Shown: positions 8,848-16,652, counted from the stretch's first letter. The stretch is DNA of 64,000 nucleotides from Terasakiella pusilla DSM 6293 (GCF_000688235.1 NZ_JHYO01000010.1:1-64000); one strand, 5' to 3'. Numbers and translations: made by a program. Notes: generated from the sequence alone by a model not told the origin.

Positions 8848-9197
8848 ACCAGCCCTTGCTAGGTACGATTTTTTAAAGTTCAAGACTTGCTGAAAAACTC
8901 ATTTTTTGGCAGTATACCTATGTTACAGAGATAAAGTTCTTTGTAGTGACCCCGCCAAGTCAGGGGCCACGATATAGCCGCCGTATTTCCTGTACGGCGA
9001 CTGCCGCGAAGGTCGTAAGCGCGCACGGTTTTTCGCAAAAAGGCAGACAGAGAAAGCAAGGGTCGGAACCGTTTTTCCGGCCCTTCTTCGTTGGGACCGC
9101 CCCTCATTTTTCCGGTGCACTTGCCTCAGGTCAATTTTTCCCCTTTTTAAATAGGCTATGACTGGCTCACTCTTCCCAATCTTGTGTGAGGTCGTCC
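8848..9197. other. 350-bp intergenic region with several hairpins; no gene seen
   Basis: No convincing coding sequence: short open frames on both strands have no ribosome site, and one overlaps the ubiT start. Visible structures are an imperfect hairpin overlapping the cysQ stop (8832-8858, weak terminator), GTGACCCC/GGGGCCAC (8946-8953 with 8963-8970, one mismatch) and CGCCGTA/TACGGCG (8979-8985 with 8993-8999). The last two are spaced like two consecutive stem-loops of a structured RNA or leader. I recognise no riboswitch family. The ubiT promoter must be in the right-hand part. Confidence 0.4.
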
Positions 9198-9878
9198 ATG
9201 TCTCATTCCCTGAAAGGCCCCGTTGCGCCGCTGTCACCCGTCCTTCTTGCCGGGATGGCGATACGCCCGCTTCCTTACGGGCTGATCCAGCCACTCTTCA
9301 ATAAAGCCATTGCCCAGATGCATCAACAGCATCCAGACGTATTTGACCGCCTGATCCCACTTGGCTCCCCGCGTTTTTTAATCGACCCGATTGATCTGCC
9401 GTTTAGCTTCATCATGGATACCCGACCAACGGCCCCGTCCCTGACCTTGTTGGACAAGCAAGAGGATGAACGCACCCAAAATATACAGGCCAGTATTCGC
9501 GGCCCCTTATTATTATTGATCGAACTGTTAGAAGGTCGCATCGACGGGGACGCTTTATTTTTTTCGCGCGATCTTGTTGTGGAAGGCGATACCGAAGCTG
9601 TACTGGGCTTGCGCAATGCGGTCGATGGGGCCGACATTAATGTCCATACCGATTTGCTGCACATCTTTGGTCCACTGGCGCGCCCCGTGGATGGCGCGGC
9701 CCAACTGGCGGGACGACTCTTCAATCGTTTCAGCAAAGATTTAAACACCCTGTCCAAAGCCACCCTTGCGCCTTTGCAACGCAAATGTGACGCACAGGCC
9801 GCTAGCCTTGCAGAAATGGAAGACACGATCACCGCCCTTAAAAAACAACTGCGCCGCCGAAGTGGAAAATCAGCATGA
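9198..9878 (+). CDS. ubiT: UbiT, SCP2-domain accessory factor of anaerobic ubiquinone synthesis
   Basis: A 226-aa protein with an SCP2-type lipid-binding domain (about residues 35-170). In the known system UbiT binds the isoprenoid intermediates, while UbiU and UbiV perform oxygen-independent ring hydroxylation. Supporting stretches are FSFIMDTRPTAPSL (about 70-85) and the GRIDGDALFFSRDLVVEGDTE segment (about 115-135), which is typical of YhbT/UbiT. The start is placed at ATG 9198 (GAGG 6 nt upstream), not at the in-frame GTG at 9186. The last codons overlap the ubiU start (ATGA), so the trio is co-translated. Confidence 0.9.
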   Translation: MSHSLKGPVAPLSPVLLAGMAIRPLPYGLIQPLFNKAIAQMHQQHPDVFDRLIPLGSPRFLIDPIDLPFSFIMDTRPTAPSLTLLDKQEDERTQNIQASIRGPLLLLIELLEGRIDGDALFFSRDLVVEGDTEAVLGLRNAVDGADINVHTDLLHIFGPLARPVDGAAQLAGRLFNRFSKDLNTLSKATLAPLQRKCDAQAASLAEMEDTITALKKQLRRRSGKSA

Positions 9879-10867
9879 GAACCGAAAAGTTAGAACTCGT
9901 CTGCCCCGCCGGCACCCCTGCCGCCTTGCGCGCGGCGGTCGATGCGGGGGCGGATACCATCTATTGCGGCTTTCGCGATGCCACCAACGCCCGCAACTTC
10001 CCCGGCCTCAATTTCTCCCGCGAGGAAATGGGCGAAGGGATCAACTATGCCAAACGTCATGAGGCACACGTGCTTGTTGCACTCAACACCTACCCCGAAG
10101 CAGGCAATCCCGAGCCTTGGCACCAAGCTGTCTTGGATGCCGCCGACCTTGGTGCCCATGCGCTGATTATGGCGGATGTGGGCCTGTTGGATTTTGCCAG
10201 CAAACACCGTCCCGACACACGCCGCCACCTGTCCGTTCAGGCCTCCGCCTCCAACCCGGATGCGATTGCCTATTATCAGGATCGCTTTGACATTAAACGT
10301 GTCGTCCTGCCGCGCGTGTTGACCGTGCCGGAAATTGCCAAACTAAACGCCCAGATCAATGTGGAAACCGAAGTCTTCGTCTTTGGCGGCCTGTGTGTGA
10401 TGGCGGAAGGCAGATGCTCCCTTTCCTCCTACGCGACCGGACAATCCCCGAACATGAACGGTGTGTGTTCTCCCGCCAGTCATGTGCGCTATGAAGATAA
10501 GGGCAACAAGCTGGTTTCTAAACTGGGGGAGTTCACCATCAACCAGTTTAGACAGTCTGAAGCCGCAGGGTACCCCACCCTCTGTAAAGGGCGCTTTGTC
10601 ACGCAAGATAAACCGTCTTACCTGTTTGAAGACCCAACCAGCCTAAATGCGGCTGAATTCCTGCCCGACCTTATGGACGCAGGCGTCACAGCCTTGAAAA
10701 TTGAGGGACGCCAGCGCGGCAAAGCCTATATCGCCCAAGTGGTCGCAGCCTTTCGCAAGGCCGCAGATGCAGCCGCACGCGGCGAACCCGTCCCGCCCTT
10801 GGGGCTTGAAACCATAACCGAAGGTCAACGCGAAACAACCGGTGCCTATAATAAAAGGTGGCAATAA
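9875..10867 (+). CDS. ubiU: UbiU, iron-sulfur U32-type hydroxylase subunit (O2-independent ubiquinone synthesis)
   Basis: A 330-aa protein of the peptidase-U32 family. The N-terminus ELVCPAGTPAALRAAVDAGA and the later GGLCVMAEGRC are characteristic. The four cysteines that hold the [4Fe-4S] cluster in E. coli UbiU are at 174, 181, 198 and 237 here, with the same spacing (7, 17 and 39 residues) as in the E. coli protein. With UbiV it forms the heterodimer that hydroxylates ubiquinone precursors without oxygen, using prephenate as oxygen donor in the characterised system. Its presence implies quinone synthesis under anoxia, for example for denitrification or similar respiration. Confidence 0.95.
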   Translation: MRTEKLELVCPAGTPAALRAAVDAGADTIYCGFRDATNARNFPGLNFSREEMGEGINYAKRHEAHVLVALNTYPEAGNPEPWHQAVLDAADLGAHALIMADVGLLDFASKHRPDTRRHLSVQASASNPDAIAYYQDRFDIKRVVLPRVLTVPEIAKLNAQINVETEVFVFGGLCVMAEGRCSLSSYATGQSPNMNGVCSPASHVRYEDKGNKLVSKLGEFTINQFRQSEAAGYPTLCKGRFVTQDKPSYLFEDPTSLNAAEFLPDLMDAGVTALKIEGRQRGKAYIAQVVAAFRKAADAAARGEPVPPLGLETITEGQRETTGAYNKRWQ

Positions 10868-10869
10868 TC

Positions 10870-11781
10870 ATGACGACACATCTCACTCTCGGTCCTGTCC
10901 TGTTCAACTGGTCACCAGAAAAACTGAAAGACTTCTACTTCCGCATCGCCGATGAAGCGCCTGTTCATACCGTCTTTCTCGGTGAAGTCGTCTGTTCCAA
11001 ACGCCAACCGTTTTTCGCGCCCCACCTGCCGGAAGTCGCCGAACGGCTAACCGCAGCGGGCAAGCGGGTGATTTTCTCCAGCCTTGCCTTGGTGCTGACC
11101 AAACGCGAAGTCGACCTGGTGCGCGATCTATGCACCATGGACGATGTGATGGTAGAGGCAAACGACCTGTCGGCCTGTGCCCAACTGATCGGCAAACCCC
11201 ACGCCATCGGTCCTTTCGTCAATATCTACAACGAAGGTACACGTAAAGTCTTTGAAGATCAGGGCGCAACCCATATCTCTCTTGCGGGCGAACTGTCACG
11301 CAAATCCCTTGCCGCCCTTGCTAAAGATGCCAAGGCCGATCTGGAAGTGCAGATTTTCGGGCGTCAACCGCTTGCGATTTCTGCGCGATGCTATCATGCG
11401 CGCTCTTATGGTCTGGCCAAAGACTCCTGTAAATATGTCTGTGAAAAACATACCGACGGCATGGATCTGGATACCTTGGATGGCGATCCATTTCTGGCGG
11501 TCAATGGCCTGCAAACCCTGTCTTATACCTGTGCAAACCTGATCGGGGAATTGGCAGACATGCAATCCATGGGGATACGCCACTTCCGCCTTTCCCCGCA
11601 AGACACCGATATGGTGGAGGTCGCCAACCTCTATCGCTCCGTCCTTGATGGGATCGCCGAACCACAAAGCGCAACAGAAAAACTCGATGACCTTGTGGAG
11701 GGTATGCCCTTTGCCAACGGGTTTTATTACGCAACAGAAGGTGTTAAAGCCAAAGGTCAGATTGAAGAGTTCGGGATATAA
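10870..11781 (+). CDS. ubiV: UbiV, iron-sulfur U32-type partner of UbiU
   Basis: A 303-aa second U32-type subunit. Cysteines at 42, 174, 187 and 191 match the cluster-binding pattern of E. coli UbiV (13 and 4 residues between the last three). The start is taken at ATG 10870, 2 nt after the ubiU stop, with AGGTGG 8 nt upstream; an in-frame GTG at 10858 lies inside ubiU. UbiU and UbiV work as a heterodimer in the cytoplasmic Ubi complex. The tight ubiT-ubiU-ubiV order fits a dedicated anaerobic operon. No convincing FNR box was seen upstream by eye. Confidence 0.95.
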   Translation: MTTHLTLGPVLFNWSPEKLKDFYFRIADEAPVHTVFLGEVVCSKRQPFFAPHLPEVAERLTAAGKRVIFSSLALVLTKREVDLVRDLCTMDDVMVEANDLSACAQLIGKPHAIGPFVNIYNEGTRKVFEDQGATHISLAGELSRKSLAALAKDAKADLEVQIFGRQPLAISARCYHARSYGLAKDSCKYVCEKHTDGMDLDTLDGDPFLAVNGLQTLSYTCANLIGELADMQSMGIRHFRLSPQDTDMVEVANLYRSVLDGIAEPQSATEKLDDLVEGMPFANGFYYATEGVKAKGQIEEFGI

Positions 11782-11843
11782 CAAAGACGCACGCGACATA
11801 TTGTCTTTTCTTTTTTCGCATTTCACGATATTGAAAAGCGGTT

Positions 11844-12794
11844 ATGAGCAAAGACGCATCCATATATCCCGCAACAAACGACACCATTGCCCAAGCCGGC
11901 GATGTGCTGACGCGTGGCGGTCTTGTCGCCTTCCCGACAGAAACAGTTTACGGCCTTGGTGCCGATGCCACCTCCGAAGAAGCGGTGGCCTCCATTTTTG
12001 CAGCGAAAGAACGTCCATCCTTTAATCCGCTGATCGTCCATGTCCCTGATCTGGAAACGGCGCGATCTTTGGTGGAGTTCACACCGCTTGCAGAAAAACT
12101 TGCCGCGGCGTTTTGGCCCGGTGCGCTCACCTTGGTCCTGCCGCGCAAAGCGGGGGTTAAGCTGTCTTTATTGGTCAGTGCGGGGCTGGATACGGTGGCA
12201 ATCCGTATGCCCAACCACCCCATCGCCACCCAATTGCTACGCGCTGCCAACACGCCAATTGCCGCCCCCAGTGCCAATAAATCCGGTCAAATATCACCCA
12301 CCCAAGCCAGCCATGTTGCCCAGTCTTTACCGGGTAAAGTTGATATGATCCTTGATGGCGGTCCTTGTGCAGTGGGCCTTGAATCGACCGTGGTGGATGC
12401 CTGCGGGGACCGTGCGGGCTTCCTGCGCCCCGGTGGAGTCTCGATTGAACAGTTAGAGGCTGTCGCCGGACCACTGATCTATCCCGACGATGCGCCCGAT
12501 GCGCCCAAATCACCGGGGATGCTGACCAGCCATTACGCCCCGACCCTGCCCATGCGCCTTAATGCCAGCACGCGCAAAGACGGGGAAATCCTGTTGGGCT
12601 TTGGGGACTGTGAAGGGGCCAGCCTCAACCTCAGCCCCACAGGTGATCTTGAAGAAGCTGCAGCTAACCTGTTTGCCATGATGCGCGAGCTGGATCAGGA
12701 CGGCTATCAAACCATGGCCGTGTCCCCCATTCCAAAAGAAGGTCTTGGTCTTGCCATCAATGATCGGTTAAAAAGAGCAGCAGCACCACGATAA
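11844..12794 (+). CDS. tsaC: L-threonylcarbamoyladenylate synthase (Sua5/YciO/YrdC family, Sua5-type)
   Basis: A 316-aa enzyme making threonylcarbamoyl-AMP from threonine, bicarbonate and ATP, the first step of the t6A37 tRNA modification. The YrdC domain (about residues 10-195) has GGLVAFPTETVYGLGADA and FNPLIVHVPD. It continues with AAPSANKSGQISPT and a C-terminal Sua5 domain preceded by the conserved linker KSPGMLTSHYAP (about 225-236). The extra domain makes it Sua5-type rather than the short TsaC type. It starts 62 nt after ubiV, and the gamma-glutamyltransferase gene follows 18 nt later. Confidence 0.93.
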   Translation: MSKDASIYPATNDTIAQAGDVLTRGGLVAFPTETVYGLGADATSEEAVASIFAAKERPSFNPLIVHVPDLETARSLVEFTPLAEKLAAAFWPGALTLVLPRKAGVKLSLLVSAGLDTVAIRMPNHPIATQLLRAANTPIAAPSANKSGQISPTQASHVAQSLPGKVDMILDGGPCAVGLESTVVDACGDRAGFLRPGGVSIEQLEAVAGPLIYPDDAPDAPKSPGMLTSHYAPTLPMRLNASTRKDGEILLGFGDCEGASLNLSPTGDLEEAAANLFAMMRELDQDGYQTMAVSPIPKEGLGLAINDRLKRAAAPR

Positions 12795-12812
12795 AACATT
12801 AGGTAGGGGAGT

Positions 12813-14378
12813 ATGGGGAAAACAACCGGAGCCATCGCCGCAGGGCATACAGAAACTGCCCGTGCCGGCGCACGTATGTTTGAAGAAGGCGGCAATGCCT
12901 TTGATGCCATCCTCGCCGCGGCCTGCGCTTCCTGCGTGAGTGAACCTGTTCTCTCTTCCCTTGGTGGCGGCGGTTTTCTCCTCGCTCATCAGGCGGACCA
13001 TGATCCGGTCCTCTATGATTTTTTCACCCAGACCCCAAAACAGCGCCGCACAGACAGCCAATTTTATCCCATTACCGCAGATTTTGGCACCGTTACCCAA
13101 GATTTTCACATCGGGCGCGGGTCCATTGCCACACCGGGGGTGATCAAAGGGGTGTTTGAGGCCTACGCCGACCTTGCCAGCCTGCCTATGGATGTTATCA
13201 TGGCCCCGGCGATTGAGCTGGCACGCGACGGTTTGCGCGTCAACGCCATGCAAGCATCCCTGTTTGATATTGTCGAAGCAATCTACACCGCCTCCCCCGA
13301 AAGTCGCAGGCTTTATCAAAGTCAGCGTTTCAGTGATAAGCTGCTGCGTGACGGGGAATGGCAGACAAACACCGACATGGCCCAAACCTTCCAAGCCCTT
13401 GCCGCAGAAGGCAGTGATTTATTTTATAAAGGCGAGATCGCTGACCTGATTGCCACGGACTGTCTGGAAAAAGGCGGGCACCTGACGACAAATGATCTGG
13501 CAAGCTACCGTGTGGAAAAACGCAAACCTTTGCGGGTCGATTACGGGCGCTCGCACTTTTACACCAACCCTGCCCCCTCCACAGGCGGCCTGCTGATTGC
13601 CTTCGCCCTTGAACTCATCAAGCAAGCGGGTTTTCGCAACCTTGCCTTTGGGTCAAAAGACCACGTGGAACGCCTCAGCCAGATCATGGCCCTGACCAAT
13701 ATGGCACGCATTGATGCAGCCTTGATTGACGGGGCAGAACAGGCCCAGCTTAAAATGTTGGATCAAACCTACCTGCAAACCTATCGCGCCCAAATCATGA
13801 ACCGCCCCAAAGCCTTGCGCGGCACCACCCATATCAGTGCGATTGACAACAATGGCAACGCCGCCAGCATGACGCTTTCCAACGGTGAAGGCTGCGGTTT
13901 TATCTTGGGCAAGACAGGCATCATGCTCAACAATATGTTGGGGGAGGAAGATATCAACCCGCATGGCTTCAACCAATGGCCCGAAGATACGCGCATGTGC
14001 TCCATGATGTCACCGACCCTGTTGTTGCGTGATGACGGCATCAATGTCGCGCTTGGCTCTGGTGGGTCAAACCGGATCAGGACCGCTGTTTTGCAAGTTC
14101 TGGTCAATCTGTTGGAATTTGACATGAATTTGGAACAAGCGGTAAACGCCCCACGCATGCATTATGAACGCGGATTGTTAAATCTGGAGCCGGGCTTCAG
14201 TGCCGATGCGTTACGGGCCTTGAAGGATCATGTCCCCGACCATAAAATTTGGGATAAACAAAACCTGTTTTTTGGCGGTGTGCATAGTGTGCGATCCAAT
14301 ATTCATACAGGACGGTTTGATGGCGTCGGCGATCAACGTCGGGGCGGAGCCGCAATCATTGTGGATGAAAGCCTGTAA
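12813..14378 (+). CDS. Gamma-glutamyltransferase / glutathione hydrolase family protein, no signal peptide
   Basis: A 521-aa Ntn-hydrolase. The autoprocessing/catalytic site is visible as RGTTHISAIDNNGNA, giving Thr338 as the probable nucleophile at the start of the small subunit. SEPVLSSLGGGGFLL (about 43-57) and the substrate-site stretch with MCSMMSPTLL are also family-typical. Secreted bacterial GGTs carry an N-terminal signal, but this protein starts MGKTTGAIAAGH, directly at the domain, with no hydrophobic segment, so it looks cytoplasmic. It may act on cytosolic gamma-glutamyl compounds rather than scavenging periplasmic glutathione. The start codon has a plausible site (AGGGGAG about 5 nt upstream). 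Confidence 0.85.
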   Translation: MGKTTGAIAAGHTETARAGARMFEEGGNAFDAILAAACASCVSEPVLSSLGGGGFLLAHQADHDPVLYDFFTQTPKQRRTDSQFYPITADFGTVTQDFHIGRGSIATPGVIKGVFEAYADLASLPMDVIMAPAIELARDGLRVNAMQASLFDIVEAIYTASPESRRLYQSQRFSDKLLRDGEWQTNTDMAQTFQALAAEGSDLFYKGEIADLIATDCLEKGGHLTTNDLASYRVEKRKPLRVDYGRSHFYTNPAPSTGGLLIAFALELIKQAGFRNLAFGSKDHVERLSQIMALTNMARIDAALIDGAEQAQLKMLDQTYLQTYRAQIMNRPKALRGTTHISAIDNNGNAASMTLSNGEGCGFILGKTGIMLNNMLGEEDINPHGFNQWPEDTRMCSMMSPTLLLRDDGINVALGSGGSNRIRTAVLQVLVNLLEFDMNLEQAVNAPRMHYERGLLNLEPGFSADALRALKDHVPDHKIWDKQNLFFGGVHSVRSNIHTGRFDGVGDQRRGGAAIIVDESL

Positions 14379-14444
14379 GTAAGGGGGCATGATCCAAGGT
14401 ATTTTCCATAAGTTTTTCTAATGCACCTACAGCCGCAGTTTTAT

Positions 14445-14485
14445 CGAATCGCAACCGAATCAAATTTGAATCGCTTTCGATTCAA
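14445..14485. promoter_or_regulatory. Periodic GAATC repeat array with terminal palindrome upstream of the Crp-family gene
   Basis: GAATC(G/A) occurs at 14446, 14457 and 14468, exactly 11 bp apart, and is then mirrored as CGATTC at 14478. The last two copies form a palindrome with 8-bp arms (TTGAATCG-CTTT-CGATTCAA, 14466-14485). An 11-bp period puts the copies on one helix face, as in cooperative regulator binding. The motif is unlike a Crp box (TGTGA), so a different regulator is probably involved. Confidence 0.6.
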
Positions 14486-14512
14486 TCGACTATTGCGCTT
14501 AGGTTTAATTCC

Positions 14513-15244
14513 TTGCACAATATACAAAATTTTGACCAATGGGATAATCACGTGAGCGTACAACACACCTTAAGAAACATCATGCTGCTGGATGGTCTAC
14601 CGGACGAAGTGGTAGATCAACTGAACAAGCAATGCCGCTGGAAATGGTATGATACCAATGAACAGATCATTGACCGTCAGGGCGAAAGCACCGATGTCTT
14701 TTTCATCGTGGATGGACGTGTGCGCATTGTCATCTACACCGTCGGCGGCAAAGAAATCACGCTTGATGACTTCACCGAAGGCAAACAGTTTGGCGAAATG
14801 GCGGCCATTGACGGCCTGCCCAGATCTGCCAGTGTCATGGCGATCCAAAAGTCACTGCTGGCTGCCATGCCGCAATCGCGCTTCATGGCGCTCTTGACCG
14901 GACATCCGGTGGTTGCCGAACGGGTACTGAGAAATATGGCCCTTATCATCCGTATCTCCAACGAACGGATCATGGACCTTTCCACCCTTGGTGCAGCAAA
15001 CCGTGTCCATGCGGAAATTTTGCGTCAGGCGCGAAATAACATGACCGGCGACGATGAAGCCATCATCTCCCCTATTCCCATCCATGCCGATATTGGCTCT
15101 CGCATCAGTTCCACGCGTGAAACTGTCGCGCGCGTCATGAACGATCTTGCCCGCAAAGGCTTCGTTGAACGCCAAAAAGACGGGCTGGTTGTGCGTAACA
15201 TCGACGAACTCAGCCAAATGGTTGAAGATGTTCGTGGCGACTAA
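14513..15244 (+). CDS. Crp/Fnr-family transcriptional regulator with Crp-type recognition helix
   Basis: A 243-aa regulator with an N-terminal cyclic-nucleotide-binding-type beta-roll (about residues 30-140, including FFIVDGRVRIVIYT and GKQFGEMAAIDGLPRSASV), a dimerisation helix and a C-terminal winged HTH. The recognition helix reads STRETVARVMNDL. It retains the R-E-T-V-x-R pattern by which E. coli CRP reads TGTGA, not the E-xx-SR pattern of FNR, and no FNR-type N-terminal cysteine cluster is seen. The start is uncertain: TTG 14513 gives the full length, while GTG 14552 would give 230 aa; neither has a strong ribosome site. Two perfect TGTGA-N6-TCACA boxes lie just downstream. Confidence 0.88.
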   Translation: MHNIQNFDQWDNHVSVQHTLRNIMLLDGLPDEVVDQLNKQCRWKWYDTNEQIIDRQGESTDVFFIVDGRVRIVIYTVGGKEITLDDFTEGKQFGEMAAIDGLPRSASVMAIQKSLLAAMPQSRFMALLTGHPVVAERVLRNMALIIRISNERIMDLSTLGAANRVHAEILRQARNNMTGDDEAIISPIPIHADIGSRISSTRETVARVMNDLARKGFVERQKDGLVVRNIDELSQMVEDVRGD

Positions 15245-15273
15245 ATAGAACGTTACTTTTAATTTATTTTACC

Positions 15274-15289
15274 TGTGATTTACATCACA
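15274..15289 (+). promoter_or_regulatory. Crp-type box A (TGTGA-N6-TCACA)
   Basis: Perfect palindrome TGTGA TTTACA TCACA (flanked by C and G that also pair) 30 nt after the stop of the Crp-family gene. Its centre (15281.5) is 41.5 bp upstream of the A at 15323, the class II activator position for a promoter with the -10-like CATCCT at 15311-15316. It probably activates candidate small RNA A. Confidence 0.75.
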
Positions 15290-15322
15290 GACTTTAAATC
15301 CCGTTTCGGGCATCCTACCTTC

Positions 15323-15450
15323 ATAGATAAGACATGGCATCACCGTCCGCCGACCCAACGGACAAATTGAAAAGCGTGATCGACCGTCTGCTAGAACTTT
15401 TTCATTCCCGAAACTCCCCTAAGCCATACACCTGTATGGCTTTTTTTTTA
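15323..15450 (+). ncRNA. Candidate Crp-regulated small RNA A
   Basis: A predicted transcript of about 125 nt with a Crp-type box at -41.5 and a strong terminator at its end. The 5' part can fold as a nested stem (ATCAC/GTGAT at 15339-15343 with 15376-15380, inner GTCCG/CGGAC at 15345-15349 with 15359-15363). A pyrimidine-rich single-stranded stretch follows, including ACTCCCCT (about 15413-15420), complementary to a Shine-Dalgarno sequence, and then the terminator. A short open frame starting ATG 15334 runs through the terminator and lacks a ribosome site, so I prefer an RNA. Promoter sequence is shared with small RNA B. Confidence 0.55.
15421..15449 (+). terminator. Rho-independent terminator of small RNA A
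   Basis: A perfect 9-bp stem AAGCCATAC / GTATGGCTT with a 4-nt ACCT loop leads directly into nine Ts (15441-15449). This is a strong intrinsic terminator on the plus strand, 177 nt beyond the Crp-family gene, with no annotated gene in between. Confidence 0.85.
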
Positions 15451-15474
15451 TTTTTTTCAAAAAAATCACCCCCC

Positions 15475-15490
15475 TGTGACTCCCATCACA
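15475..15490 (+). promoter_or_regulatory. Crp-type box B (TGTGA-N6-TCACA)
   Basis: A second perfect TGTGA CTCCCA TCACA palindrome, 201 bp from box A. Its centre (15482.5) is 42.5 bp upstream of the A at 15525. A -10-like CATAGT lies at 15513-15518. From GGGCAT onward the promoter aligns with that of unit A: GGGCAT, 8 nt, then CATAG at the same distance in both. Confidence 0.75.
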
Positions 15491-15524
15491 TCCAACCAGA
15501 CGTGAAACAGGGCATAGTCTTCTC

Positions 15525-15648
15525 ATAGCCGGGACTGGTGCATCGGTTGACGATGTTAACGCGGCTATTATTTCTCACCAGTCCATTCGTTATCCCTCAA
15601 GAGTAAACTTATTACCCCGTAAGCGTTTGTCTTACGGGGTTTTTTTTC
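15525..15648 (+). ncRNA. Candidate Crp-regulated small RNA B
   Basis: A second predicted transcript of about 124 nt with the same layout as A. The 5' domain is a strong long-range stem GGACTGGTG/CACCAGTCC (15532-15540 with 15576-15584) enclosing the hairpin CATCG-GTTGA-CGATG (15541-15555). A single-stranded stretch follows with ATCCCTC (about 15593-15599), which could pair with a Shine-Dalgarno-like GAGGGAT. A 10-bp terminator stem ends the unit. No open frame of note is present. The paired arms are well matched, which argues for a structured RNA rather than random spacer. Confidence 0.6.
15614..15648 (+). terminator. Rho-independent terminator of small RNA B
   Basis: A perfect 10-bp stem ACCCCGTAAG / CTTACGGGGT (15614-15623 with 15631-15640) with a 7-nt loop is followed by eight Ts. 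It acts on the plus strand, separating small RNA B from the convergent permease gene. Confidence 0.88.
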
Positions 15649-15650
15649 TA

Positions 15651-16511
15651 TTATTTCCGCCGAAAAACCCGACCACCCAACACACCCAAACTAATACCAC
15701 CCAGCACCAACAGGCAGGCGATCAGGCTTTTTAGGGTGACGGCTTCCCCCAAGATCATCACGCCCATAATCAGTGCAATCACGGGGACACTCAGTTGCGC
15801 CAAGGCGCCAATCATCGCACCCAGTTCCGGCAGGATTTTGTACCACAGCGCATAACCGAGGCCGGAGGTAATCCCACCGGACACAATCGCCAGCAAGACA
15901 CCTTCCGGTGTTACCGCCGCTGTACCGGAAAAGAAAAACAAACAGACCAAGGCGATAGGTGAGGCATAGACAAAATTCCACGCCGTTGCGCCCAAGGGGT
16001 CCGTGACGCCCCGTCCAATCAGCGAATATATACCCCACCCCACCGCAGCAACGCCCATCAGCCCCAAGGCCCAAAAGTCCAGCACCAATTGATCAGACGG
16101 CCAGAACAACAGGACCAGTCCAGATAAAGACACCAACATCCCCAGCCATTTTGACAAAGCTACCCGTTCCCCACCAAGGACGCTGCCGGCAAACATGGTC
16201 AACTGTACACCACCAAACAAGACCAGCGCCCCCAGCCCCGCATCCAGTGACACATAGGCAAAGGAAAACCCCAACATATAAGCCGATAAACTAACCGCCG
16301 CAGGGACATTGACCACCACGGGACGCGGTACCCCTTTTTCGCGAAGGCTTAACAAAATCAGCAACATAACGCCACCAGACGCCAGCCGAAGGGCGGCAAA
16401 TTCAGCAGCACCAATCTCACCGCCCGCCAAAGCCGCGCGGTTGAGCAAAGAGTTTGCGGCAAAAGCCACCATTGTTAAACAAGTCAGGAAAAACAGCTTC
16501 ATCATCTGCAC
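15651..16511 (-). CDS. DMT-superfamily EamA-type permease
   Basis: A 286-aa inner-membrane protein with about ten predicted helices in two EamA repeats (about residues 5-140 and 150-283), the usual layout of drug/metabolite exporters. The start FFLTCLTMVAFAANSLLNRA and the second-repeat segment GGITSGLGYALWYKILPELG (about 205-225), a common EamA signature, are clear. The substrate cannot be predicted from sequence. The first codon is GTG 16511 or one of two ATGs 6-9 nt downstream; no strong ribosome site decides between them. It is a single gene convergent to the small RNA unit. Confidence 0.85.
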   Translation of the reverse strand: MQMMKLFFLTCLTMVAFAANSLLNRAALAGGEIGAAEFAALRLASGGVMLLILLSLREKGVPRPVVVNVPAAVSLSAYMLGFSFAYVSLDAGLGALVLFGGVQLTMFAGSVLGGERVALSKWLGMLVSLSGLVLLFWPSDQLVLDFWALGLMGVAAVGWGIYSLIGRGVTDPLGATAWNFVYASPIALVCLFFFSGTAAVTPEGVLLAIVSGGITSGLGYALWYKILPELGAMIGALAQLSVPVIALIMGVMILGEAVTLKSLIACLLVLGGISLGVLGGRVFRRK

Positions 16512-16652
16512 ATGATAGCAAGACCTGACAAACCTGCAATCCGTCCCTTCTCTTCCCCACGATAAAAATCACTTGAACATTCGTGATCGACCTGCCAAAA
16601 ATTAGTCCTAAAGTTTTATTTTTCATCTTTTAGTTTGATTGAGGAGCACGCC

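Noticed and set aside
8923-9294. Minus-strand frame of 123 codons upstream of and overlapping ubiT
   Set aside because: It overlaps the start of a well-supported gene on the other strand, is very Arg/Ser-rich, and has no ribosome site or recognisable domain.
15334-15528. A 64-codon open frame (MASPSADPTDKL...) overlapping small RNA A
   Set aside because: It reads through the strong terminator and into the second Crp box, has no Shine-Dalgarno sequence, and its second half is low-quality sequence encoded by the T-run. Only the first 30 residues look protein-like.
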